A program made the translations under genes and the position numbers. The notes beneath the pieces were generated by a model. The model did no database searches. It saw only the letters and a program-made list of their open reading frames with translations, and was not told where the DNA came from. 41,691 nucleotides of DNA from Deltaproteobacteria bacterium. GTDB lineage: Bacteria; Myxococcota_A; UBA9042; PHBI01. The DNA lies in contig WYBB01000111.1 of NCBI GenBank assembly GCA_011526585.1, positions 1-41,691 on the forward strand, read 5' to 3'. Positions 18,990 to 27,295 of the stretch are shown here, in pieces (the stretch's first letter is position 1; each line of letters begins with the position of its first letter).

Positions 18990-20597
18990 GTGGCCATGTC
19001 CGAAGTGTCCGACACCTCAGCGAGCATCCCCGAGCAAGAGGAAGCCCCGCGCGTCATCGGGCCGCTCTCTGCGTTTTCCATCGTCGCCGGTTCGATGATC
19101 GGCGTCGGCATCTTCCTCTTCTCCGACGAGATCGCGCGCGGCGTGGGCTCGCTGCCGATGATCGTCGCGATGGTGCTGCTCGGCGGCTTCTTCGCGCTCT
19201 CCGGCGCGGCCGCGTGCGGCGAGCTCGGCGCGATGATGCCGCGCGCCGGCGGCGACTACGTCTTCCAGCGCGCCGCCTACGGACCGTCGATCGCGTTCGC
19301 CTCGGGCTGGGTCCTGTTCGCGGCGATCTTCGCCGGCTCGACCGCGACGCTCGCGATCGCGACGACCCAGTACCAGATCGGCCCGCTGCTCGGGTACGCC
19401 GCCTTCCCGGACATGTCCACACCGGTGCTCGGCCCGTTCAACGGCGCTCAGCTCGGCGGCGTCGGCCTCATCCTCGTCTTCACCGTGCTCAACGACCTCG
19501 GCACCTCGCTCTCCGCGCGCGCGCAGACGATCCTCACGCTCTCGCCGATCGCGCTCATGGTCGGGCTCGCCGCCTACGTGCTGATCGCGCAGCCGACCGT
19601 CGTCGTGCCGCCGACCGGGGGGGAGCTCGCCGCGCTGCCCGACACGCTCACGCTCGCCGGCCTCGCGACCGCGTTCATCGCCGTGAACTTCATCTTCTCG
19701 GGCTGGATCAACATCATCTACGTCGCCTCCGAGGTGAAGGAGCCCGGCAAGAACATCCCGCGCTCGATGTTCGCGTCGACCATCGCGATCACGCTCCTCT
19801 ACCTCCTCTTGATCGTGATGTTCGTCGCGGTGCTCGGCGTGGCGGGCCTCGCCTCGAGCGGCACCCCGACGCTCGGGTTCGAGCAGGGCACGCGCGTCGC
19901 CAACGCGCTCGGCTCGCCCGTGCTCGGTCACATCGTGCTCGTGACGATCATGCTCGCGATCCTCACGTCGGTGAACGCGACGATCATGGCGGCGGCGCGC
20001 GTGGGCTACGCCATGGCCAGGGACGGCGCGTTCTGGGCCCCGATGGGGAGGCTCTCGAAGGGCGGCGTGCCGCGCCGCTCGCTCTGGTTCCACGCCGCGA
20101 TCGCGTGTCTCATCGCGCTCTCCGGGACCGCCGAGACGATCGGCGAGATGACCTCGCTCGCGATGTTCGTCACCGGCTCGCTCACCGTCGCGGCGGTCTA
20201 CGTGCTGCGCAGCAAGCAGCCGGCGCTGCCTCGTCCGTACAAGGCGCCGGGCCTCCTGCCGGCGATCTACGTGCTCCTCGCCGTGCTCGCCATCGCCGCC
20301 AAGCTCGGCGACGCGATCGCCAAGTCGGGCGAGGCCGCGGCCGGCAAGACCGAGGCCGGCGCCAGCCTCGCGGCCTGGTACCCGCTCATCGGTCTCGGCA
20401 TTCTCGCCGTGACGTGGGTGGGCCACCTCCTTTATCTTCGCCGCTGGAAGGGGGCGGCGATCGTCGGTGTTGGGTTCCTGCTCGGCGGCGCGCTCTTCGA
20501 GCAAGCGACCCGCCCGCCCCACGAAGCCCGCGCCGCGATCCCCGCGGCCGCCCACCCAGCCGCACCCGCCGATGCCGACCGTCTGCTCTCGCCGTAG
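18990..20597 (+). CDS. APC-family amino acid permease
   Basis: This integral membrane transporter of about 535 residues has the APC superfamily start signature: FSIVAGSMIGVGIFLFSDEIA in helix 1, followed by GGFFALSGAAACGELGAMMPRAGGDYVFQRAAYG. Around 12-13 hydrophobic helices can be counted, plus ASEVKEPGKNIPRSM, a conserved cytoplasmic loop of the family. It most likely imports amino acids by proton symport or exchange; the substrate cannot be called. GTG 18990 has AGGA 8 bases upstream; ATG 18996 is an alternative. The C-terminal tail is Ala/Pro/His-rich and its last 26 bases overlap the start of the Tat-exported hydrolase. Confidence 0.9.
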   Translation: MAMSEVSDTSASIPEQEEAPRVIGPLSAFSIVAGSMIGVGIFLFSDEIARGVGSLPMIVAMVLLGGFFALSGAAACGELGAMMPRAGGDYVFQRAAYGPSIAFASGWVLFAAIFAGSTATLAIATTQYQIGPLLGYAAFPDMSTPVLGPFNGAQLGGVGLILVFTVLNDLGTSLSARAQTILTLSPIALMVGLAAYVLIAQPTVVVPPTGGELAALPDTLTLAGLATAFIAVNFIFSGWINIIYVASEVKEPGKNIPRSMFASTIAITLLYLLLIVMFVAVLGVAGLASSGTPTLGFEQGTRVANALGSPVLGHIVLVTIMLAILTSVNATIMAAARVGYAMARDGAFWAPMGRLSKGGVPRRSLWFHAAIACLIALSGTAETIGEMTSLAMFVTGSLTVAAVYVLRSKQPALPRPYKAPGLLPAIYVLLAVLAIAAKLGDAIAKSGEAAAGKTEAGASLAAWYPLIGLGILAVTWVGHLLYLRRWKGAAIVGVGFLLGGALFEQATRPPHEARAAIPAAAHPAAPADADRLLSP

Positions 20598-21573
20598 CTT
20601 CCTCGTCACCTCCGCCGGGCTCGTGCTCGCGACCGCCGCCGCCTCGTCGGGCGCGCGCGCCGCACGCCGCCGCGACAAGAAGATCCGCGACGTCGAGGTC
20701 GGCAAGCGCGGCGTCACCATCACGATGGAGCTCGAGACCGCGCCCTTCCCGGCGAAGAACGCGCGCTACAAGGACCCTACGGTCATCGCCTTCATCCCGC
20801 ACCACTTCCGGGTCAAGCGCGACTACCGCGTCGACTGCGTGATGCACTTCCACGGCTACCGCGACACGGCCGCCGAGGCGATGAAGCGCCACCAACTGCG
20901 CGAGCAGCTCTTCGACTCCAAGCAGAACGCGATCATGATCTTCCCGCAGGGGCCGGTGAACGCCGAGGACATGTCGGGCGGCAAGCTCGACGACAAGAAC
21001 GGCTTCGTCAACCTGCTCACCGAGGTGCGCGAGACCCTCCAGACCCCGAGCCTGCAGGCGCGCCTCGACAAGAGCGGGATCCCCACGAAGGCGCGCATCG
21101 GCAAGTGCATCCTCTCGGCGCACTCGGGCGGCTTCCGCGTCGCGTCCTACTGCCTCGAGGTCGGCGGCTTCAACGTCAACGAGGTCTATCTCTTCGATGC
21201 GCTCTACGGGCGCACCGGGATCTTCCACGACTGGGTCGCCGCGACCTACGACAACGGCGGCACCATGGCCGAGCGCCACAAGATCGTCAGCTTCTACTCC
21301 GGCGAGGCGCCGACCATCGAGAACAAGCGCCTGATGTGGCTCTTCGACAAGTCCGGCGTCGAGTACGTGCACGAGCAGATCGAGGGCACCGAGCTCAGCA
21401 AGCGCGACATCACCAAGGCCCGCGCCGTCTTCATCCGCACCCAGTCGCGCCACGATCGCGTGCTCTTTTCGACCAACGCGATGCGCGACTGCCTCTACGC
21501 CTCCTGCCTCGATCGCCACCTCAGGAGCGACTGGTTCAAGGATGCCGACGGTCCCCGCCTCGATCCCCGCTGA
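20572..21573 (+). CDS. Tat-exported alpha/beta-hydrolase-like protein
   Basis: This 333-residue protein begins with a twin-arginine signal (SRRSFLV, then LVLATAAASSGARA), so it should be exported folded. The mature domain resembles an esterase/depolymerase alpha/beta hydrolase. CVMHFHGYRD could supply the oxyanion region, SAHSGG would be the nucleophile elbow (Ser, variant of GxSxG), and SRHDRV near the end could supply the catalytic Asp/His. I cannot name the substrate. ATG 20572 was chosen because it directly precedes the Tat motif. It overlaps the permease end by 26 bases, which suggests co-expression. No strong ribosome binding site is seen at this start. Confidence 0.7.
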   Translation: MPTVCSRRSFLVTSAGLVLATAAASSGARAARRRDKKIRDVEVGKRGVTITMELETAPFPAKNARYKDPTVIAFIPHHFRVKRDYRVDCVMHFHGYRDTAAEAMKRHQLREQLFDSKQNAIMIFPQGPVNAEDMSGGKLDDKNGFVNLLTEVRETLQTPSLQARLDKSGIPTKARIGKCILSAHSGGFRVASYCLEVGGFNVNEVYLFDALYGRTGIFHDWVAATYDNGGTMAERHKIVSFYSGEAPTIENKRLMWLFDKSGVEYVHEQIEGTELSKRDITKARAVFIRTQSRHDRVLFSTNAMRDCLYASCLDRHLRSDWFKDADGPRLDPR

Positions 21574-21698
21574 GCTCGCGGCCGCGCGGCGCACTCCGAT
21601 ACCGATCCGCGCTCGGCCGGTGAGCCCGGTGCATCGCTGAAACCTTAGGCTTGCGAACGATCCCGGCTGATCCTACGTTACGCCCGCATGGTGGTGAC

Positions 21699-22823
21699 GT
21701 GAGCCTGTCGGCCGACTCTGAGCACGCATCCCCCTCCGCGCCCGGCGCCGGTGGGTCGGCCACGCCTGTGCCCGCCGACGGACTCCGCGCGCTCGCTCCG
21801 GCGGCCCGCTTGCCCTTCGGGCTCTACGACGGTCAGCGCCGCGCCGTGCGCTACCTGCGGCTCTCGGTGACCGACCGCTGCAGCTTCCGCTGCGTCTATT
21901 GCATGCCCGAAGATGGGCTGCGCTTCGTGCCGCGCGCCGAGGTCATGAGCTTCGAGGAGATGGCCCGCCTGGTCGCGATCTTCGCCGGCCTCGGGGTCAC
22001 GCGCGTGCGCCTGACCGGCGGCGAGCCGCTCCTGCGCAAGGACCTGCCGGTCCTCGTCGCCAAGCTGGCCCGCATCGACGGCCTCGAGGACATCGCGCTC
22101 TCGACCAACGGCCTGGCGCTCTCCGAGATGGCCGGCGCGCTGGCTGCCGCCGGCGTGCGCCGCGTCAACGTCAGCGTCGACTCGCTCCGCGCCGAGACCT
22201 TCGCCGAGCTCACGCGCACGCGCCTCGACACCCTCCAGCGCGTGATCGCCGGGCTCGACGCCGCGGCCGCCGCCGGCATGGGCCCGGTCAAGGTCAACGC
22301 CGTCGTCATCCGCGGCAAGAACGACGACGAGCTGCCGGCGCTCGTGCGCTGGGCCGGCGAGCGCGGCTTCGTCATGCGCTTCATCGAGTACATGCCGATC
22401 GGCGTCGACGACCGCTGGGGCCCGTCCTCGTTCGTGCCGGTCGCCGAGATGCGCGCGCGCCTCGGCGCCGACTTCACGCTCGAGACCCCGAGCGAGGCGC
22501 CCGCGATCACCGGCGGCGGCCCGGCGCGCTACACGCGCCTGGTCGACCGCCAGAGCGGCAAGGCCCACGAGATCGGCTTCATCACCGCGGTCTCCGACCA
22601 CTTCTGCGCCACCTGCAACCGCGTGCGCGTCACCGCCACCGGGATCCTGCAGGAGTGCCTCGCCTTCCCCGGCGACCTCTCGCTGCGCGACATGATGCGC
22701 CGCGGCGACGACGACGGGGCGATCGCGGCGACGCTGCGCCAGGCGCTCTTCGCCAAGGGGCCGGGTCACCGCTTCCAGGTCGGCGAGCGAACCCTTCAAT
22801 CGATGAGCGTTACCGGAGGCTAG
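21699..22823 (+). CDS. moaA: GTP 3',8-cyclase MoaA (molybdenum cofactor biosynthesis)
   Basis: MoaA is the radical-SAM enzyme that starts molybdopterin synthesis by converting GTP to 3',8-cyclo-GTP. The N-terminal CSFRCVYC (C61, C65, C68 counting from GTG 21699) binds the SAM [4Fe-4S] cluster. A second cluster motif is HFCATCNRV with a later QEC, and the protein ends in the diagnostic Gly-Gly (SVTGG). LTGGEPLLR is the usual radical-SAM GGE motif. About 40 residues of Ala/Ser/Pro-rich sequence precede the conserved core. GTG 21699 is preferred over a TTG at 21651, but the start is uncertain. No other moa or moe gene is nearby. The gene heads the ccm operon, with 3 bases to ccmE. Confidence 0.93.
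   Translation: MSLSADSEHASPSAPGAGGSATPVPADGLRALAPAARLPFGLYDGQRRAVRYLRLSVTDRCSFRCVYCMPEDGLRFVPRAEVMSFEEMARLVAIFAGLGVTRVRLTGGEPLLRKDLPVLVAKLARIDGLEDIALSTNGLALSEMAGALAAAGVRRVNVSVDSLRAETFAELTRTRLDTLQRVIAGLDAAAAAGMGPVKVNAVVIRGKNDDELPALVRWAGERGFVMRFIEYMPIGVDDRWGPSSFVPVAEMRARLGADFTLETPSEAPAITGGGPARYTRLVDRQSGKAHEIGFITAVSDHFCATCNRVRVTATGILQECLAFPGDLSLRDMMRRGDDDGAIAATLRQALFAKGPGHRFQVGERTLQSMSVTGG
22815..22819 (+). promoter_or_regulatory. ccmE ribosome binding site embedded in the moaA Gly-Gly codons
   Basis: GGAGG lies 7 bases before the ccmE ATG and is formed by the two final codons of moaA (GGA GGC), which encode the functionally required C-terminal Gly-Gly. One sequence therefore serves both genes and ties ccmE translation to moaA. 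Confidence 0.75.
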
Positions 22824-22826
22824 ACC

Positions 22827-23390
22827 ATGTCCTCGTCCAGCGAGCCCCTCGCCAACACCAGCGCGCCCCGGCCGCCCGATCCATCGGCGCCTCTCGCCAG
22901 GCCTTCGCGCCGCGGGCGCGGCATCCCCTTCGGCTACGTCGTCGTCGGCATCATCGCCGTCGGCATCGCCGTGCTCATCGTCGCCACCGCGTCGAGCGGC
23001 CGCTACGAGCTCGAGGTCGGCGCGGTCGCGACCGCGCCCGAGCAGTTCGACGACAAGAACGTGCGCGTGCGCGGCCAGATCAAGGAAGGCTCGATCGTGG
23101 CGACGATCGAGGAGGGCCGCCCGGTCACGCGCTTCACCCTCGTCGACGAGCACGGCCACGAGCTGCCGATCGTCTCGCGCGAGAGCCCGCCCGACAACTT
23201 CGAGGGCGGCAAGTCGTGCATCGTCGAGGGGCGCTACAGTCAGGCGGCCGGCTCGGTCGAGAGCACGCGCCTGACGATGAAGTGTCCCTCCAAGTACGAG
23301 GCCGAGGGCAATGGCCCCGCCGCCAGCGAGGACCTCTACGAGCGCTACCGCACGGCCCCGGCCGAGCCGGGCGCCGCTCCGCGCAGCTGA
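22827..23390 (+). CDS. ccmE: Cytochrome c maturation heme chaperone CcmE, CXXXY type
   Basis: CcmE is the membrane-anchored periplasmic chaperone that covalently carries heme to the CcmF ligase. The protein has a Pro/Ser-rich cytoplasmic tail, one transmembrane helix (about 34-55) and an OB-fold domain (ELEVGAVATAPEQFDDKNVRVRGQIKEGSI). Canonical CcmE binds heme through a His in an HxxxY motif. Here the corresponding site is CPSKY (C153, Y157), the CXXXY variant known from archaea and some sulfate reducers such as Desulfovibrio. Another cysteine, C131, lies in GGKSCIVEGRY. The gene sits between moaA and the fused ccmF in the same operon. Confidence 0.93.
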   Translation: MSSSSEPLANTSAPRPPDPSAPLARPSRRGRGIPFGYVVVGIIAVGIAVLIVATASSGRYELEVGAVATAPEQFDDKNVRVRGQIKEGSIVATIEEGRPVTRFTLVDEHGHELPIVSRESPPDNFEGGKSCIVEGRYSQAAGSVESTRLTMKCPSKYEAEGNGPAASEDLYERYRTAPAEPGAAPRS

Positions 23391-23411
23391 CGACTCGGCG
23401 CGAGAGACACG

Positions 23412-26400
23412 ATGCAAGAGCTCGGACAGCTGCTGCTCATCACGACCTTCCTCGTGACGCTGGCCACGGCGGTGACCGCCGCCATCGGCGCGCTCACGCG
23501 CCGTGACGCCTGGATGCGCGGCGCGCGCCACGGCCTCCTGGCGGTGGGCCTGCTCTCGGTGGCGATGGCCGTGATCCTGACGCACGGCTTCCTCACCCAC
23601 GCCTACGAGTCGAAGTACATCACGCAGTACTCCGAGCGCGCGATGCCGCTCGTCTACAAGCTCGCCGCGTTCTGGGGCGGCGAGCGCGGCGCGCTGCTCT
23701 TCTGGGTCACCTCGCTGGCGATCTTCTCCAACGTCGCCGTGCTCACCAAGAAGGACCGCTCGCCGATCTACCTGTCATGGGTCACGAGCCTGCTCTCGGT
23801 CGCCATCCTCTTCTTCCTGATCCTGATGGTCTTCCAGACGAGCCCCTTCGACACCTGGATGGCCCAGGAGGCGCCCAACGACGGCCAGGGATTGAACCCG
23901 CTCCTGCAGAACCCGGTGATGGCCTTCCACCCGCCGGCGCTCTTGACGGGCTACATCCTCTTCACCATCCCGTTCGCCTTCGGCATGGCCGCGCTCATCA
24001 CCAACAAGGTCGATGACGAGTGGATCACCGACACGCGCCGCTGGACGATCGTGTCGTGGGCCTTCTTGACCGTGGGGCTCCTGCTCGGCTGCCGCTGGGC
24101 CTACATGGAGATCGGCTGGGGCTTCTGGTGGATGTGGGACGCGGTCGAGAACGCCGGCCTCGTGCCGTGGTTCACCGCGACGGCGTTCCTGCACTCGGTG
24201 ATGATCCAGGAGCGGCGCGGCATGCTCAAGCGCTGGAACGTCATCCTGCTCTCGCTGACCTTCCTCCTGACCATCGTCGGGACGTGGATGACGCGCAGCC
24301 AGATCATCGTGTCGATCCACGCCTTCGCCGACTCCGAGCTCTCGGACTACTTCCTCGTCTACATGATCGTCATCGCGCTCTTCGCGACCTGGCTCATCGC
24401 CAAGCGCTGGGGCGCCTTGCGCTCGGAGGCGCGCATCGAGTCGTTCATGTCGCGCGAGGCGATGTTCGTGCTCAACAACGTCGTCCTGGTCTTCTGCTTC
24501 GTGGTGACGCTCTGGGGCACGCTGATGCCCAAGTTCACCTCGTTCATGGAGCACCCGATCATGTGGACCGAGGACGACTTCAACCTGGTCTTCGTGTGGA
24601 TCGGGCTCGCGCTCCTCGTGCTCCTGGGGATCGGGCCGCTCATCTCGTGGCGCAAGGCGACGGCGCGCAACTTCCAGAAGAACTTCATGTGGCCGCTCGC
24701 CTGGGGCAGCCTCGCGACGCTCGCCGGCGCGATCCTGGTGATCGTGCTCGAGTCGCTCGCCAACGCGCGCGTGCACGGGATCTCCTTCGGCGAGGGCTTC
24801 GGGATCTGGGCGGGCGGCCTCGACGCCGGCGACTGGATGTCGATCATCGTCTACTGGCTCTGCGCCTTCGTGATCTTCTCGATCGTGCGCGAGTTCCACG
24901 TCGCCGCGCGGGTACGCAAGGCCCAGGGCCTCGGCGGCTACTGGGGCAACTGGCTCGTGGTGATGTTCAAGAACCCGCGGCGCTACGGCGGCTACGTCGT
25001 GCACGCCGGCGTGGTCTTCATGTTCTTCGCCTTCACCGGCAAGGCCTTCAAGCACGAGGAGAAGGACCGCCTGATGGCCGTCGGCGACACCCACATCGTC
25101 GACCGCTACGCGCTCTCGCTGGTCGATCGCAACAGCTTCTATTCGAAGGAGGAGGGCTGCGCGATCTCGGATGCGACCTTCGTCGCGATGCCCTTGCGCT
25201 CGACGGTCGCGGAGAGCTCGGTCCAGCGCCTCACCCAGTGGCTCGGCGATCGCAAGACCGGCCCCTTCCACGTCACGACGACGCTCGACGAACCGTTCAT
25301 GCAGGTGCGCGTCAAGGACCCGGCGGCGCGGCGCGCGCTGGTCGCCGACTACTTCCTGGCACGCCACTTCAAGCGCGACTTCCGGCGCGAGGACGCGGCG
25401 CGCACCGAGCTCGGGCAGACCTGGGTCTTCAAGGATCGGCGCCTCCTGCAGTCGCCGATGACGCAGGGCGGGGCGATGCAGAAGCTGCGTGCGGCGCGTG
25501 ACGCGCTGACGGCGGCGGCGCTGACCGGCGTGCACGTCGAGCTGACGCCCGGCCTGGCCGAGCTCAGGCTGCGCTTCTCCGACAAGGCCTCCCAGGAGGC
25601 GTTCGACCAGCGCGTGGGCGCCGCGGCGGTGCCGGACTGGGTGCTGGCGCTGTCCGACGACGAGGAGAGCGGCGCGGTCGCGGTCGTCGACCGGCGGACC
25701 GGCGACGTGCTGGTGCCGGAGTCGCGCTTCTACGAGTCGAAGAGCACCTCGACGACCGAGGTGGCGATCTCGGGCGAGGACTTCCTGGTCGATCTCTACG
25801 TCTCGATGCAGCCCGACATGGGGCGGCCCTACGTCAAGGTCTTCACCGTGGTCTTCCCGCTGGTGAACTTCCTGTGGATCGGCGGGCTCCTGCTCCTGGT
25901 CGGCTCGTTGATCTGTCTGACCCCGCGCTGGCTCTCGCGTGCGATGACCTCGCTCGTGTCCGGCCGCCCGATCCGCAGCGAGGCCCCCGAGCACGCGGGC
26001 GGCATGGAGCCGGCGGCGGCGCGCGTGGCCGAGGTCCAGCCGGCGGCGCGTGGATCGATCGGGCGCACGGTGGCGATGATCGTCGTCGCGCTCGTCGGCG
26101 CGGCCTTCTTCGTGAGCGCGGCGCGCGCGGCCGAGCGCAAGGCCGAGCCGTTCGGCTTCAGCCCTCCGCGCGGCGATCCGGGCGCGGACCTGTGGCAGGC
26201 GCTCGACTGCGCGTGCCCGCAGCCGCCGGGGACCTTGCGACCGCCGGCGCTCGGCGACGCGGCGTGCGCCTGTCCGGAGGCCGAGCGCGATCGCGCGGTG
26301 GCCGTCGATCTCCTGAGCATGAAGGCGCCAGCGGACATCGCCTCGGGGCGCGCGAAGTACCTCGTGCTCGCCGAGCTGATCGCGGTCGATCCGGTGTGGG

Positions 26401-26882
26401 AGACGCGCATCCGCTACGAGCCGGCGGAGCTCGAGCGGCTGCTCAAGACGATCCGCACGACCTGCCCCGGCGAGTACCTGATGACGCTCGAGGCGACGCG
26501 CGCGACCTGCTCGCACCGCATGCGCTGGGTGCGCGAGTTCCGCCACCTCCTGGCGGCGGGTGTGTCCGAGGAGGACGTCTTTGCGTTCTACCTCGCCGAC
26601 AACAACGCCAACCAGCCGGGTGGGCCGTGGCAGGCGTACGAGCTGCGCGCCTCCGAGGAGACGGTGCTCTCGTTCTGGGTGCCGGCCTCGGCGGTGGCCG
26701 GCGTGCTGGCGCTGGTGCTGGTGGTGATCCTGCGCAACCGGCGGCGCGCGCGCGACCGGGCGGCGGCACCGGCCGAGGTCGGGCCCGAGGTGGAGCGCGA
26801 GCGCGAGGCGCGCGTCGATACCGCCCTGGCCGCGCGCGAGCGCGAGCGCCTGCGCGACGAGCTCGAGGCGTTCGACGCATGA
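23412..26882 (+). CDS. ccmF: Heme lyase CcmF fused to a divergent CcmH-like domain
   Basis: CcmF joins heme from CcmE to apocytochrome c. All four conserved heme-related histidines are visible: H173 (MAFHPPALL), H261 (FLHSVMI), H303 (IHAFADSE) and H531 (YVVHAGV). The WWD motif (GFWWMWD...NAGLVPW) spans about 237-253. The periplasmic loop after H531 is enlarged by about 155 residues (600-755). The normal CcmF end is near residue 840, but the chain continues. Residues 885-908 look like a signal peptide (MIVVALVGAAFFVSAARAAE), followed by a divergent CcmH: CxC pairs at 933/935 and 952/954, C1018, C1033, the REFRHLLAAGVSEEDVFAF region and a final helix (1087-1107). The usual LRCxxC is absent. Length is 1156 residues against about 650 for typical CcmF. 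The stop overlaps the next start (ATGA). Confidence 0.9.
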   Translation: MQELGQLLLITTFLVTLATAVTAAIGALTRRDAWMRGARHGLLAVGLLSVAMAVILTHGFLTHAYESKYITQYSERAMPLVYKLAAFWGGERGALLFWVTSLAIFSNVAVLTKKDRSPIYLSWVTSLLSVAILFFLILMVFQTSPFDTWMAQEAPNDGQGLNPLLQNPVMAFHPPALLTGYILFTIPFAFGMAALITNKVDDEWITDTRRWTIVSWAFLTVGLLLGCRWAYMEIGWGFWWMWDAVENAGLVPWFTATAFLHSVMIQERRGMLKRWNVILLSLTFLLTIVGTWMTRSQIIVSIHAFADSELSDYFLVYMIVIALFATWLIAKRWGALRSEARIESFMSREAMFVLNNVVLVFCFVVTLWGTLMPKFTSFMEHPIMWTEDDFNLVFVWIGLALLVLLGIGPLISWRKATARNFQKNFMWPLAWGSLATLAGAILVIVLESLANARVHGISFGEGFGIWAGGLDAGDWMSIIVYWLCAFVIFSIVREFHVAARVRKAQGLGGYWGNWLVVMFKNPRRYGGYVVHAGVVFMFFAFTGKAFKHEEKDRLMAVGDTHIVDRYALSLVDRNSFYSKEEGCAISDATFVAMPLRSTVAESSVQRLTQWLGDRKTGPFHVTTTLDEPFMQVRVKDPAARRALVADYFLARHFKRDFRREDAARTELGQTWVFKDRRLLQSPMTQGGAMQKLRAARDALTAAALTGVHVELTPGLAELRLRFSDKASQEAFDQRVGAAAVPDWVLALSDDEESGAVAVVDRRTGDVLVPESRFYESKSTSTTEVAISGEDFLVDLYVSMQPDMGRPYVKVFTVVFPLVNFLWIGGLLLLVGSLICLTPRWLSRAMTSLVSGRPIRSEAPEHAGGMEPAAARVAEVQPAARGSIGRTVAMIVVALVGAAFFVSAARAAERKAEPFGFSPPRGDPGADLWQALDCACPQPPGTLRPPALGDAACACPEAERDRAVAVDLLSMKAPADIASGRAKYLVLAELIAVDPVWETRIRYEPAELERLLKTIRTTCPGEYLMTLEATRATCSHRMRWVREFRHLLAAGVSEEDVFAFYLADNNANQPGGPWQAYELRASEETVLSFWVPASAVAGVLALVLVVILRNRRRARDRAAAPAEVGPEVEREREARVDTALAARERERLRDELEAFDA

Positions 26883-27295
26883 GCGCGATGCCGATGCCGA
26901 TGCTCGCCGACCTGGCGACGGCGCTCCTGGTGCCGGCGTTCTCGCTGGTCGTGCTCTTCGCGGTGCTGGCGACGGCGCGGCTGGTGCGCTCGTGGCGCGA
27001 GGACGAGCGGGTGCTCGCCGGCGCACGCGGTGATGGTTACAGGGGCGGCGCGGGTGAGCTCGCCGAGGACGCCGAGGAGCTGGCGCTCGAAGACGAGAAG
27101 CTGCGGCTGCTCGCGACGCTCAAGGACCTCGATCACGAGCGCGCGCTGGGCAAGCTCTCCGACGCCGATCACGAAGGGCTCAAGCGTCACTTCGAGCGCG
27201 AGGTCTTGCGTGTGCTCGGGCGGCTCGATGCGCTGCGCGACGCGCGCGAGGCCGACGCACGCCGCGCGCAAGCCGACGACAGGAGCGGATCGTGA
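26879..27295 (+). CDS. Short CcmI-like membrane protein of the ccm operon
   Basis: This 138-residue protein has one N-terminal hydrophobic segment (about 8-38), followed by a charged helical part in which LRLLATLKDLDHERALGKLSDADHEGLKRHFE resembles the N-terminal domain of CcmI/CycH (typical pattern: LxxLDxDxxxGKLSDxDYxxL). CcmI normally binds apocytochrome c and ends with TPR repeats. Those are missing here, though a secreted TPR protein is encoded at the end of the operon (31192-32538). The start at ATG 26879 overlaps the ccmF stop (ATGA), and its stop overlaps the next GTG. Confidence 0.7.
   Translation: MSAMPMPMLADLATALLVPAFSLVVLFAVLATARLVRSWREDERVLAGARGDGYRGGAGELAEDAEELALEDEKLRLLATLKDLDHERALGKLSDADHEGLKRHFEREVLRVLGRLDALRDAREADARRAQADDRSGS

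Noticed and set aside
21574..21698. Molybdenum cofactor riboswitch upstream of moaA
   Set aside because: No recognisable conserved Moco aptamer core could be traced; only short chance stems were found.
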